Below are positions 48,212 through 55,795 of a stretch of 64,000 nucleotides of DNA, piece after piece. The notes beneath the pieces are model-generated. The model saw nothing but the letters and a program-made list of their open reading frames with translations. It was not told the DNA's origin and searched no databases. Made by a program: the position numbers and the translations under genes. The number at the start of each line of letters is the position of its first letter. Positions within the stretch are counted from its first letter, which is position 1. Source of the stretch: Bog-756 sp963696495 (lineage in GTDB: Bacteria; Actinomycetota; Acidimicrobiia; Acidimicrobiales; RAAP-2); the NCBI GenBank assembly GCA_963696495.1, contig CAVOKJ010000003.1, positions 124,001 through 188,000 of the forward strand, given 5' to 3'.

Positions 48212-49426
48212 ATGACGACCGAGGCTGCCGATACCGCCTTCACCGTCGTCTTCACCGTGTTCGTCGTGGCCGCGTTGACGCTGCTCGTCCTGGTGGTGCG
48301 GTTCACGCTGCAGCGGGCGGCGGCGGCGAGGAGCCGGTGGCTGGACGGCCGGGACGGGGACCACGCGGACGGGGCGGCCGGGGACGACGGGGATGAAGAC
48401 GAGGAGCGCCGTCCGATCACCGCGTTGGTGCTGGCCGGGGGAGGCACCCGGGGGGCGGTGCAGATCGGGATGCTCCAGGTGCTCACCGAGTTCGGCTTCG
48501 TCCCCGACCGCATCTACGGATGCTCGGTCGGTGCCATGAACGGGGTGGCCTTCGCCGGCGACCCGACCCGCCGGGGCGTCGAGCGCATGACCCACATCTG
48601 GACGGGGCTGACCCGCGACACCGTCTACCCCCAGGGGCGCCTCCACGGACCCTGGCTCTACGTGCGCCAGCGGGACTCGGTCTACTCCAACGAGGGCCTG
48701 CGCAAGGTGGTCGAGGAAGGCATCGGCTTCGAGCGCCTGGAGGACGCGGTGATCCCGGTCGAGGTGGTCGCCACCTCGCTGACCGACGGCCGGGAGCGGT
48801 GGTTCACGTTCGGCCCCGCCGTCGAGGCGACCCTGGCGTCGTCGGCCATCCCGACCATCTTCCCGCCGGTGGAGATCGACGGTGAGCGCTACATCGACGG
48901 GGCGGTGGTGGACAACGTCCCCATCCGTCGGGCCATCGACGGTGGCGCCACCAGGATCGTCGTCCTCCTGTGCGCCCCTCCGGTCTACTCCCCCGTCGCC
49001 ACCCGGAGGCCGGTGGAGGCGATGCTCAACGCCCTGCTGATCTCCATCCACGCCCGGTTCGCCCGGGACATGGCCCAACTCCCCCCCGGCGTCGAGGTCG
49101 TCGTCTGCAGCGGCAACGAGAGCGGGACCCGTGACTTCGACGACTTCTCGACCACCGAGAACCTGATCGCCGAGGGTCGGAGGGAGGCCGAGGAGGTCCT
49201 GCGGCGCTACGGGAGCGGCTGGCTCGCGTCGGGGTCGGGATCGGGCGACCTGAACGGGGCGACGCCCGGCGGCTCCGTGCCGGCGGCCGGCGTGGGTGAC
49301 GGGTCCGAGGCCGGTGCCGATGCCGGCCGGACCCCGTTCGCCGGACCGGACGGGGACGGGTCGGCCGCCTCGACCGCGCCCTCGGGGGCCACGTCCCCGT
49401 TGACCCAGCCCGAGCCGGGGACGTAG
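48212..49426 (+). CDS. patatin-like phospholipase with N-terminal membrane anchor
   Basis: 404 residues from ATG 48212. A membrane helix (10-30, FTVVFTVFVVAALTLLVLVV) and an acidic linker precede the patatin domain: oxyanion loop GGGTRG (76-81), nucleophile Ser105 in GCSVGAMNG and catalytic Asp229 in YIDGAVVDN. These form the Ser-Asp dyad of bacterial patatins (lysophospholipase/lipid acyl hydrolases). The last 73 residues (332-404) are Gly/Ser/Ala/Pro-rich and are encoded antisense to the end of the convergent acetyltransferase gene. Leaderless promoter TAGCCT. Confidence 0.9.
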   Translation: MTTEAADTAFTVVFTVFVVAALTLLVLVVRFTLQRAAAARSRWLDGRDGDHADGAAGDDGDEDEERRPITALVLAGGGTRGAVQIGMLQVLTEFGFVPDRIYGCSVGAMNGVAFAGDPTRRGVERMTHIWTGLTRDTVYPQGRLHGPWLYVRQRDSVYSNEGLRKVVEEGIGFERLEDAVIPVEVVATSLTDGRERWFTFGPAVEATLASSAIPTIFPPVEIDGERYIDGAVVDNVPIRRAIDGGATRIVVLLCAPPVYSPVATRRPVEAMLNALLISIHARFARDMAQLPPGVEVVVCSGNESGTRDFDDFSTTENLIAEGRREAEEVLRRYGSGWLASGSGSGDLNGATPGGSVPAAGVGDGSEAGADAGRTPFAGPDGDGSAASTAPSGATSPLTQPEPGT

Positions 49427-50142
49427 CGCCGGACCACCTTGGCCGGCACCCCGGCGATCACCGAATGGTCGGGGAAGACGCCCCGCACCACGGCACCGGC
49501 ACCCACCACCACGTTCCTGCCCAGCTCGGTGCCCGGTAGCACGACGACGCCGGTGCCGAGCCAGCTCCCGGTCCCGATGTGCACCGGTACATCGGTCGGC
49601 CACTGGGTGTGCACCACCTCGTCGGGGTTCTCGTAGCCGTGGTTCTGGTCGGTGATGTACACGTACGGGCCGGTGTGCACGTCGTCACCGATCTCCAGGT
49701 CGAAATGACCCACGATGTGGCTGCCACGGCCGATCATGCAGCGGTCACCGATCCGCACCACCGGGTCGGTGATCATGCGCTGGCCCGGGACCATGCCGGC
49801 CGAGATGCTCACGTGCGGTCCGATCAACGTGTCGCTGCCGATCCGGATCCACTGCTCCCCGAAGATGGCCCCGGGCGGGAACACCAGGCAGCTCCCGCTG
49901 CCGAACGCACCGAACCGGTCGGCCATCACGTCACCGGGCCCCACGGCCCCGTGGCGGTAGACCCAGTTCCAACCGGCATGGATGGCCGCGTTGATCAGGC
50001 GGTGGGAGCTGGGGCGGCCGCTGGGGCGGCGCCCGGCTGCCCCGCCCCCCGCCGGCGGGAGGTGCTCGATGCCGGGGGGGAGCGACCGGGCCCGATCGTC
50101 CGATCCTGACGAAGCCGAGGGGTCGGGGCTGGCAGCAGTCAC
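49207..50142 (-). CDS. hexapeptide-repeat acetyltransferase (LbetaH)
   Basis: 311 residues from GTG 50142. The left-handed beta-helix runs from about residue 85 to 235 with imperfect hexapeptides (IGSDTLIGPHVSISAGMV, VRIGDRCMIGRGSHIVGHFD, LEIGDDVHTGPYVYITDQNH) and ends with the CoA-site motif GVPAKVVRRY. HGYENPD resembles the catalytic His region of maltose/galactoside O-acetyltransferases. The acceptor is unknown, perhaps a polysaccharide or lipid head group. Residues after 240 (Pro/Ala/Ser/Asp-rich tail) are encoded opposite the patatin tail. TAGCGT six bases upstream supports the start. Confidence 0.9.
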   Translation of the reverse strand: MTAASPDPSASSGSDDRARSLPPGIEHLPPAGGGAAGRRPSGRPSSHRLINAAIHAGWNWVYRHGAVGPGDVMADRFGAFGSGSCLVFPPGAIFGEQWIRIGSDTLIGPHVSISAGMVPGQRMITDPVVRIGDRCMIGRGSHIVGHFDLEIGDDVHTGPYVYITDQNHGYENPDEVVHTQWPTDVPVHIGTGSWLGTGVVVLPGTELGRNVVVGAGAVVRGVFPDHSVIAGVPAKVVRRYVPGSGWVNGDVAPEGAVEAADPSPSGPANGVRPASAPASDPSPTPAAGTEPPGVAPFRSPDPDPDASQPLP

Positions 50143-50148
50143 CCCGCG

Positions 50149-50154
50149 ACGCTA
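50149..50154 (-). promoter_or_regulatory. -10 box TAGCGT for acetyltransferase gene
   Basis: TAGCGT (minus strand) is 6 bases before GTG 50142; leaderless transcript expected. Confidence 0.5.
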
Positions 50155-50301
50155 ACTGATCGCCCCCCACCCTGATCGCCCCACACCCCGGCGATGGGGA
50201 ATCGATCACCGGTGTCGGGGCCTCCCGTGTGCCCGGTGGGACGCCGTCGGGAGCTCCCGGCCTCCTCGGTGGACGGTTCGCCCCACCGGCGGAGCCCTCC
50301 A

Positions 50302-50307
50302 TAGAGT
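50302..50307 (+). promoter_or_regulatory. -10 box TAGAGT for methyltransferase gene
   Basis: TAGAGT ends 7 bases before GTG 50315; leaderless transcript expected. Confidence 0.5.
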
Positions 50308-50314
50308 TGGTCCC

Positions 50315-51091
50315 GTGACGAGCGCCGGGGACCAGGCTGGCACCGATCGTGGCCCGCTCGGTCGGGTCGGCTTCGAGACCGGCTCGGACACCTACGAGCG
50401 CGCCCGGCCCGGCTATCCGGACGCGGCGGTGGCCCACCTGGCCGGGCTCGCCGGGATCGGTCCCGCCAGGCGCGTCCTGGACCTCGCCGCCGGCACCGGC
50501 AAGCTCACCCGCCAGCTGCAGGCGCGCCGCGCCAGGTGCCTGGCGGTCGAGCCCTCCGCCTCCATGCGCGAGGTCTTCGCCACGACGGTCCACGGTGTGC
50601 CGGTCGTCGGCGGGACCGCCGAACGCATCCCGGTGGTGACCGGTGCCGTCGACGCCGTCGTCGTGGCCCAGGCCTTCCACTGGTTCGACGCACCCGTCGC
50701 CCTCGCCGAAATGGCGCGGGTCCTGCGACCGGGTGGATGGCTGGGCCTGATCTGGAACGAGCGGGACGAGACCGACCCCATGGTGGCCGAGCTGGTCCGC
50801 ATCAGCAGGTGGGATCGTTCGGCGCCGTACCCGGTCGGCATGGACTTCGGGGCGGTCGTCGGGCGGAGCGGGCTGTTCGGCCCGGTGGAGCGGACCAAGT
50901 ACGAGTGGGTGCAGTGGTTGGAGCGCGACACCTTCGTCGACCAGGTGGCGTCACGGAGCTATGTCCAGGTGCTCGCTCCGGTGGATCGGAGGGCGCTGCT
51001 CGACCAGGTGGCGGCGTTCGCCGCGACCCTCAGCGAACCCATCGCCATGCCCTACGTGGCCGACCTGTTCTGCGCCCGGGTGACGCGCTGA
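50315..51091 (+). CDS. class I SAM-dependent methyltransferase
   Basis: 258 residues from GTG 50315. Motif I VLDLAAGTGKLTRQL binds SAM; CLAVEPSASMREVF carries the acidic ribose ligand; DAVVVAQAFHWFDAP is motif IV and MARVLRPGGWLGLIWNERDE the post-motif strand. HWFD and RPGYPDAAV at the N-terminus are typical of a large actinobacterial/yeast CRG1-like trans-aconitate-type methyltransferase group. The substrate is unknown. Its stop adjoins that of the convergent FMN-binding gene (1 base between). Confidence 0.9.
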   Translation: MTSAGDQAGTDRGPLGRVGFETGSDTYERARPGYPDAAVAHLAGLAGIGPARRVLDLAAGTGKLTRQLQARRARCLAVEPSASMREVFATTVHGVPVVGGTAERIPVVTGAVDAVVVAQAFHWFDAPVALAEMARVLRPGGWLGLIWNERDETDPMVAELVRISRWDRSAPYPVGMDFGAVVGRSGLFGPVERTKYEWVQWLERDTFVDQVASRSYVQVLAPVDRRALLDQVAAFAATLSEPIAMPYVADLFCARVTR

Positions 51092-51092
51092 G

Positions 51093-51734
51093 TCACCCGG
51101 CGGAGGGTGGGCCGCCCGCGTCGGCCTCCCGTCGACGTGCGTGGGCCGCCGCGGCCAGATCGCCGGGACCGTCACGTGACGCCAGCCGGTCGATCACCGC
51201 GTGCCGGTGGTCGACGTCGACGTTGCCGCCGTACTTGAACTTCGCCCGCACGGTGTCCATCGTGATGGAGATGCCCCTGATCGCCCGGAGCCTCGGTCCG
51301 TGGGCCACCTCCGGGTCGGCGACCGGCGTATCGGGCTGGAGATCGGACAACTGGGCCCGCAGGACGGCCGCCACGGCGTCGGGCTCGGCCAGGACGGTCG
51401 CCCTCCCCTCGACCTGGACCGCCGCGTAGTAGGTCGTCGGGATCCCGAGCATCGGGTCCTCGCCGTCCACGACCTTCCAGTCGGAGGGGATGTAGGCCCA
51501 GTCCCCGGCGACGCTCATCACCACCCTGTCCTGCTCGGCGATGGCGGCGAAGATCGGGTTGGGTGCGGCCAGGTGGAGCAGGATCCGGTCCCCGTCCAGG
51601 ACGAACTGGGTGGGCACCACCACCGGCACCACCCGTCCGGAGCCGGCGGCGACGAGGTGGCCGAAGGCATGCTCGGCGAGGAACGGCCGCCACTCCCGTT
51701 CACCGAGACTGCAGTCGGCTGGGGCGATGTACAC
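51093..51734 (-). CDS. FMN-binding (PaiB-like) protein
   Basis: 213 residues from GTG 51734, set by AGGAGG upstream at ideal spacing. The split-barrel flavin fold is seen in AFGHLVAAGSGRVVPVVVPT, ILLHLAAPNPIFAAIAEQD and AYIPSDWKVVDGEDPMLGIP; PTTYYAAVQVEGRATVLAE follows. This matches PaiB/FMN-binding negative transcriptional regulators (protease synthase and sporulation regulator family), which bind FMN and may have redox activity. The role here is unclear. A possible -10 TATTCT lies at 51784-51779, giving a leader of about 37 bases. Confidence 0.85.
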   Translation of the reverse strand: MYIAPADCSLGEREWRPFLAEHAFGHLVAAGSGRVVPVVVPTQFVLDGDRILLHLAAPNPIFAAIAEQDRVVMSVAGDWAYIPSDWKVVDGEDPMLGIPTTYYAAVQVEGRATVLAEPDAVAAVLRAQLSDLQPDTPVADPEVAHGPRLRAIRGISITMDTVRAKFKYGGNVDVDHRHAVIDRLASRDGPGDLAAAAHARRREADAGGPPSAG

Positions 51735-51941
51735 GGGATCCTCCTGGACCGTCGGGGGAACGGACAGCCCGGCTCCCGAGAATACTGCGACCACCGCCGG
51801 GCCCAGGGGCGGCCGCCGGACCGCACCGGCACCCCCACCGAATCGGCGGCGGCCGACACCGCTCCGGTCCCGATCGGGCCCGCGGTACCGTGCGGACACC
51901 TACGATCGCTGCGCACACGACATCCCGGGAGGAACCAGTCG

Positions 51942-52307
51942 ATGATCAAGCTGACCTGTCTGCTCAAGCGCAAGGAGGGCATGACACCGGCCGAGTTCCA
52001 GGCCTACTGGCGGCAGAACCACGGACCCCTGATCGCCGGCGGCCGATGCGGCAGCCACGTGATCCGCTACGAGCAGAACCCGAGGCCCCTCGGGGACTAC
52101 CGCGGGGACGACGACCGTTCGGGGTACGACGGGGTGACCGTGCAGTGGTTCGCCTCCATGGACGAGTACTACGCCCACATGAACGAGTCCGACTCCCCCG
52201 ACATGTTCGCCGACCTCCCCAAGTTCCTTGACACCGACCACCTCGAGTTCGTCCTCACCGAGGAGCCGTGGGTGGTCATCGACGGCGCCGTCGACTGGGG
52301 CGCCTGA
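51942..52307 (+). CDS. EthD-domain protein
   Basis: 121 residues. ATG 51942 follows GGGAGG. MIKLTCLLKRKEGMTPAEFQ, then YWRQNHGPLIA is the canonical EthD (dimeric alpha/beta barrel) opening; the second part (GVTVQWFASMDEYYAHMNES, FVLTEEPWVV) completes the ferredoxin-like fold. EthD proteins occur with P450s and oxidative catabolic genes, and a P450 gene lies 1.2 kb downstream. Likely a small oxygenase, isomerase or accessory protein; no catalytic claim is made. TACGAT at 51901-51906 may be its -10. Confidence 0.88.
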   Translation: MIKLTCLLKRKEGMTPAEFQAYWRQNHGPLIAGGRCGSHVIRYEQNPRPLGDYRGDDDRSGYDGVTVQWFASMDEYYAHMNESDSPDMFADLPKFLDTDHLEFVLTEEPWVVIDGAVDWGA

Positions 52308-52431
52308 GCCGCTCGGCCCCGACGCCGGCCGGGGTCGGCGGGGCTGATGGCGGCGGTCGGCGGTCCTGATGGCGGCGGTCGGCGGTCGGCGAGCCATGGC
52401 CGGCGTACCGGGGTCGGCACACCCCGGTTGG

Positions 52432-52437
52432 TACCGT
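52432..52437 (+). promoter_or_regulatory. -10 box TACCGT for cobalamin-binding-type gene
   Basis: TACCGT ends 6 bases before GTG 52444; leaderless transcript expected. Confidence 0.5.
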
Positions 52438-52443
52438 TGGGCG

Positions 52444-53328
52444 GTGCGCATCGTCTCGCTGCTGCCGTCGGCCACGGAGATCCTCTTCGCCGTCGGTGCC
52501 GGTGACGAGGTCGTCGGGGTCACCTTCGAATGCGACTTCCCCGAGGAGGCCAGGAGCCGGCGGATCGTCTCGACCACGGCCCTGCCCCCCGGGCTCACAC
52601 CGTCGCAGATCGACGCCACCGTGCGCTCCCGGATCGCCGCCGGCGAGGACCTCTACGCCTTGGACGAGGGCGCGCTCGGGGTGCTCGACCCCGACCTGAT
52701 CGTGACCCAGGACCTGTGCGCCGTGTGCGCCGTCGACATCAAGGAGGTCGATGCCGCCCTGGAACACCTGGGCTGCCGGGCCGATGTCCTCACCCTCGAC
52801 CCGATGACCCTGGACGAGGTGCTGGCCTCGATCGGGGAGGTCGGCCGCGCCACCGGGAGGGAGTCAGCGGCGACGGCCGTCGTCCTCGGCCTCCGCGCCC
52901 GGCTCGAGTCCGTCGCCAGGGCGACGGCTGGACGGGCACGGCCGGACGTGACGGTGCTGGAATGGACCGACCCACCCTTCGCCTCGGGCCACTGGGTGCC
53001 CGACATGGTGGCCGCGGCCGGCGGCCGGTGTGCGCTGGGCGCGTCCGGGAGCCGCTCCGAACAGGTGACGTGGGACGAGGTGGCATCCTCCGACCCGGCA
53101 CTGGTCGTGGTCGCACCCTGCGGCTTCCGGCTGGACGGGGCCACGGCGTTGGCCCGGGAGCTGGTCGGCGCCGGCCGCCTCCCCCCCGGCGTCCCGGTCT
53201 GGGCCGTCGACGCCGACGCCGCCTTCGTGCGACCCGGCCCCCGGCTCGTGGACGGCGTGGAGGCCCTGGCCGCCATCGTCCACCCCGGTGCGGTGCCGCT
53301 CGACCCCGGCCTCGCCGTCCGGGTCTGA
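52444..53328 (+). CDS. periplasmic-binding-fold cobalamin-binding-type protein without signal peptide
   Basis: 294 residues from GTG 52444. It begins directly with RIVSLLPSATEILFAVGAGD and VVGVTFECDFPEEA, the N-terminal lobe of BtuF/FecB-like class III substrate-binding proteins, and ends with WEVASSDPAL-type helix and VPVWAVDADAAFVRPGPRLV. There is no signal sequence or lipobox, and no permease or ATPase near, so it is a cytosolic stand-alone member, a group often annotated cobalamin-binding protein. Binding of cobalamin is not proven. CAVCAVDIKEVD contains three close cysteines in the first third (with CRAD later), which might bind metal or thiols. Confidence 0.82.
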   Translation: MRIVSLLPSATEILFAVGAGDEVVGVTFECDFPEEARSRRIVSTTALPPGLTPSQIDATVRSRIAAGEDLYALDEGALGVLDPDLIVTQDLCAVCAVDIKEVDAALEHLGCRADVLTLDPMTLDEVLASIGEVGRATGRESAATAVVLGLRARLESVARATAGRARPDVTVLEWTDPPFASGHWVPDMVAAAGGRCALGASGSRSEQVTWDEVASSDPALVVVAPCGFRLDGATALARELVGAGRLPPGVPVWAVDADAAFVRPGPRLVDGVEALAAIVHPGAVPLDPGLAVRV

Positions 53329-53395
53329 GGCCACACCGCCCACAGACCGGGGGCCGACCACCGCGCGCTCGTGCCGGCCCGGGCGTGCCCGATAG

Positions 53396-53424
53396 TTGAC
53401 ACGCCGTCAGATCGGACTTACGAT
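53396..53424 (+). promoter_or_regulatory. promoter TTGACA-N17-TACGAT for P450 operon
   Basis: Perfect -35 TTGACA (53396-53401), 17-base spacer, -10 TACGAT (53419-53424). Transcription would start near 53431, inside the inverted repeat at 53425-53457, giving a leader of about 40 bases. Confidence 0.7.
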
Positions 53425-53457
53425 CCATCGAATCGGACGCATCGTCCGATTCGATGG
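53425..53457. promoter_or_regulatory. 33-bp perfect inverted repeat at the P450 transcript start
   Basis: Fifteen-base arms beginning CCATCGAATCGGACG are exactly complementary around a CAT loop. The repeat starts at the base after the -10 box, a typical repressor position, and contains the GGAG of the P450 ribosome site at its edge. Candidate operator for the TetR gene at 54726, or an RNA hairpin. Confidence 0.6.
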
Positions 53458-53471
53458 AGAGGGCATCCGAC

Positions 53472-54725
53472 ATGTCGCAGACTCAGCTAGACGTCAGCCA
53501 GGTCGGCTTCGACGACATCAACCTCGTGGACTCCACGCCGTTCGCCGACGGTGTGCCTCACCACTGGTTCGCGTTCCTCCGGGCCAACGCCCCGGTGTGG
53601 TGGCAGGAGGAGGAGGACGGGCCGGGCTTCTGGGCGGTGACCTCCCACGCCGACTGCACGACGGTCAACCGGGACTACGAGCACTTCTCCTCCGCACGCA
53701 AGGCCACCTTCATCTGGGAGCTGCCCGACGACGACCTCGCCCAGCAGCAGATGCTCATGTTGAACATGGACCCGCCCCTGCACACCCGCTACCGGCGGTT
53801 GGTCAACAAGGGGTTCACACCCCGGATGGTCAACCAGCTCCACGAGCGGATCAACGCGGCGACCGACGACATCATCGACTCGGTCATCGAGACCGGAACG
53901 GCCGACTTCGTCACCGACATCGCTGCCGAGCTGCCACTGGTCGTCATCGCCGACCTCCTCGGCGTCCCCCACGAGGACCGCCACCGGATGTTCGACTGGT
54001 CCAACACGATGATCGGGAGCCAGGACCCCGAGTACCAGACCGGCGAGGAGGCCTCGCAACAGGCCGCCATGGAGCTCTACGCCTATGCGTCGGAGCTGTT
54101 CGCCACCAAGCGGATCGACCCGCACGAAGACCTCATGAGCGTGCTGACCGAGGTGGAGATGGAGGGGGAGAAGCTCAACGAGATCGAGCTCGAGCTGTTC
54201 TTCCTCCTCCTCACCGTGGCCGGCAACGAGACCACCCGTAACCTGATCTCCGGCGGGATGGCGGCCTTCTTCGACCACCCCGACCAGTGGGAGCTCCTCC
54301 GCAACGACCGCTCGTTGCTCCCGTCGGCCGTCGAGGAGATGCTGCGCTACGTGAGCCCGGTGATGAACTTCCGACGCCAGACCACCAGTGCCTTCGACCT
54401 CGGTGGCCAACACATCGACGAGGACACCAAGGTGGTCTTCTTCCACATCTCGGCGAACCGGGACGAAGCGGTCTTCACCGACCCGCAGGCCTTCGACATC
54501 ACCCGCAACCCCAATCCCCACCTCGCCTTCGGGGCCGGTGGCCCCCACTTCTGCCTGGGCGCCAACCTGGCCCGCATGGAGATCCGGGTCATGTTCGAGC
54601 ACCTGCTCGACCGGATGCCCGACATCCGGCTCGACGGCCCCGTGCAGCGGCTGCAGTCCCAGTTCATCAACGGCGTCAAGCACATTCCGGTCGCCTTCCC
54701 GCCCGCCCCCCGCCTGTCCGCCTAG
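53472..54725 (+). CDS. cytochrome P450
   Basis: 417 residues from ATG 53472, chosen over ATG 53454 because GGAGAGGG lies 8 bases before it. The I-helix AGNETT (250-255), the K-helix EMLR (289-292) and the heme loop FGAGGPHFCLG with ligand Cys361 are all present. The C-terminal QSQFINGVKHIPVAF and DPPLHTRYRRLVNKGFTP segments are like CYP125/CYP142/CYP124 group enzymes that hydroxylate sterol or branched lipid side chains; the substrate is inferred only from this similarity. It is followed without gap by a TetR gene. Confidence 0.93.
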   Translation: MSQTQLDVSQVGFDDINLVDSTPFADGVPHHWFAFLRANAPVWWQEEEDGPGFWAVTSHADCTTVNRDYEHFSSARKATFIWELPDDDLAQQQMLMLNMDPPLHTRYRRLVNKGFTPRMVNQLHERINAATDDIIDSVIETGTADFVTDIAAELPLVVIADLLGVPHEDRHRMFDWSNTMIGSQDPEYQTGEEASQQAAMELYAYASELFATKRIDPHEDLMSVLTEVEMEGEKLNEIELELFFLLLTVAGNETTRNLISGGMAAFFDHPDQWELLRNDRSLLPSAVEEMLRYVSPVMNFRRQTTSAFDLGGQHIDEDTKVVFFHISANRDEAVFTDPQAFDITRNPNPHLAFGAGGPHFCLGANLARMEIRVMFEHLLDRMPDIRLDGPVQRLQSQFINGVKHIPVAFPPAPRLSA

Positions 54726-55358
54726 GTGTCACCTCGACGGGCACCGGACGACCTGAAGGAGGTCATCAGGGACTTCCGCAGGGAGCAGGTGGTCAGCGTG
54801 GCCAGGCGCCTGTTCGGGGAGCGTGGCACCACCGAGGTGTCCATGGACGACATCGCCGCCGAGGCCGGTGTGGCCCGTTCCACCGTCTACGTCTACTTCG
54901 CCAACCGGGACGAGCTCCTCCGGGCCTGCCTGAAGGGCATGCACGATCAGCTGCTCGAGGACATCGCCGACTCGTGGGAGCACGACGCCGAGCCGGCCAA
55001 GCGGCTCGAACGGCTGATCGAGGGACTGCTGGAGCGCATCGACGACGACCCGGCGTTCTTCCGACTGGCACTGGTCACCCAGGGGGCGGTGATCCAGGGC
55101 GGCGAGGCGGTCGGCAACGAGCTGGCGCTGATCAGCCTCAACATCGCCCGGCTCATCCAGGACCTCTACGTCGACGGTGTCGCCTCGGGCATCTTCCGGG
55201 GCATCGACCCCGACGAGGCCGTCGACTTGATCGGCCAGCAGGTCTACGGAGCGATGGCGGTGCGGGCCGGCAACCCGGTCCCCAGGCCGGCCCCCGAGGT
55301 GGCCGCCCGGATCTGCTCCTTCATCCTGCACGGGTTGGGCCCGGAGGGAACCGCCTGA
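54726..55358 (+). CDS. TetR/AcrR family regulator downstream of P450
   Basis: 210 residues. GTG 54726 starts at the base after the P450 stop, so both are on one transcript. The HTH is in ARRLFGERGTTEVSMDDIAA and VARSTVYVYFANRDELLRAC. The ligand domain is of the usual helical type (RLERLIEGLLERIDDD). Co-transcription with the P450 and a strong inverted repeat at the operon promoter suggest autorepression relieved by the P450 substrate. Converges on the moaD-like gene across a repeat-rich spacer. Confidence 0.88.
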   Translation: MSPRRAPDDLKEVIRDFRREQVVSVARRLFGERGTTEVSMDDIAAEAGVARSTVYVYFANRDELLRACLKGMHDQLLEDIADSWEHDAEPAKRLERLIEGLLERIDDDPAFFRLALVTQGAVIQGGEAVGNELALISLNIARLIQDLYVDGVASGIFRGIDPDEAVDLIGQQVYGAMAVRAGNPVPRPAPEVAARICSFILHGLGPEGTA

Positions 55359-55370
55359 CCCGGTTCCCGC

Positions 55371-55436
55371 ACCGCGCCGATTCCGGTACCGCGCCGATTC
55401 CGGCACAACTCCGGTTCCGGACCAACTCCGGGTTCC
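55371..55436. repeat. duplicated GC-rich units between convergent genes
   Basis: ACCGCGCCGATTCCGG occurs twice (55371-55386, 55388-55403), followed by two variants of CAACTCCGG(G)TTCCGG. These fill most of the spacer after the TetR stop. Confidence 0.75.
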
Positions 55437-55519
55437 GGAAGAGACCCGGTCCCCGCTCCTCGGCCCACCCGTGCCGGTCGGTTGCCCGGTCCCTCCGACC
55501 GGGACGATTGCCGCCGGGC

Positions 55520-55795
55520 CTAGCCCCCGGCGACGGCGGGGACGATGGACAGGGTCTCGCCGTCGCTCACCGGAGTGGACAGTCCGTCGAGGAACCTCAC
55601 GTCCTCGTCCACCAGGAACACGTTGACGAACCGCCGGAGCTCCCCGGTGTCGTCGAACAGCCGGTCGCCGAACCCGGGGTGGGCGGCATCGAGAGCCTTC
55701 AGCACTTCGCCGACGGTGGATCCCTCCACGATCACCTCGCCACTCCCGCCGGTGAGGGTACGCAGCTGCGTTGGGATTCGGACCTTGACGCTCAT
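55520..55795 (-). CDS. MoaD/ThiS family sulfur-carrier protein
   Basis: 91 residues from ATG 55795 with GAAGGAG upstream. The beta-grasp fold MSVKVRIPTQLRTLTGGSGE, FVNVFLVDEDVRFLDGLSTP, the VSDGETLSIVPAVAGG terminus and the C-terminal Gly-Gly identify a ubiquitin-like sulfur carrier that is adenylated and thiocarboxylated by a MoeB/ThiF-type enzyme. The ATGA overlap with the threonine-synthase-like gene suggests it serves as a sulfur donor to that PLP enzyme, as CysO does for CysM in mycobacteria, rather than in molybdopterin synthesis. No MoeB or Mec protease lies nearby. Confidence 0.92.
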   Translation of the reverse strand: MSVKVRIPTQLRTLTGGSGEVIVEGSTVGEVLKALDAAHPGFGDRLFDDTGELRRFVNVFLVDEDVRFLDGLSTPVSDGETLSIVPAVAGG

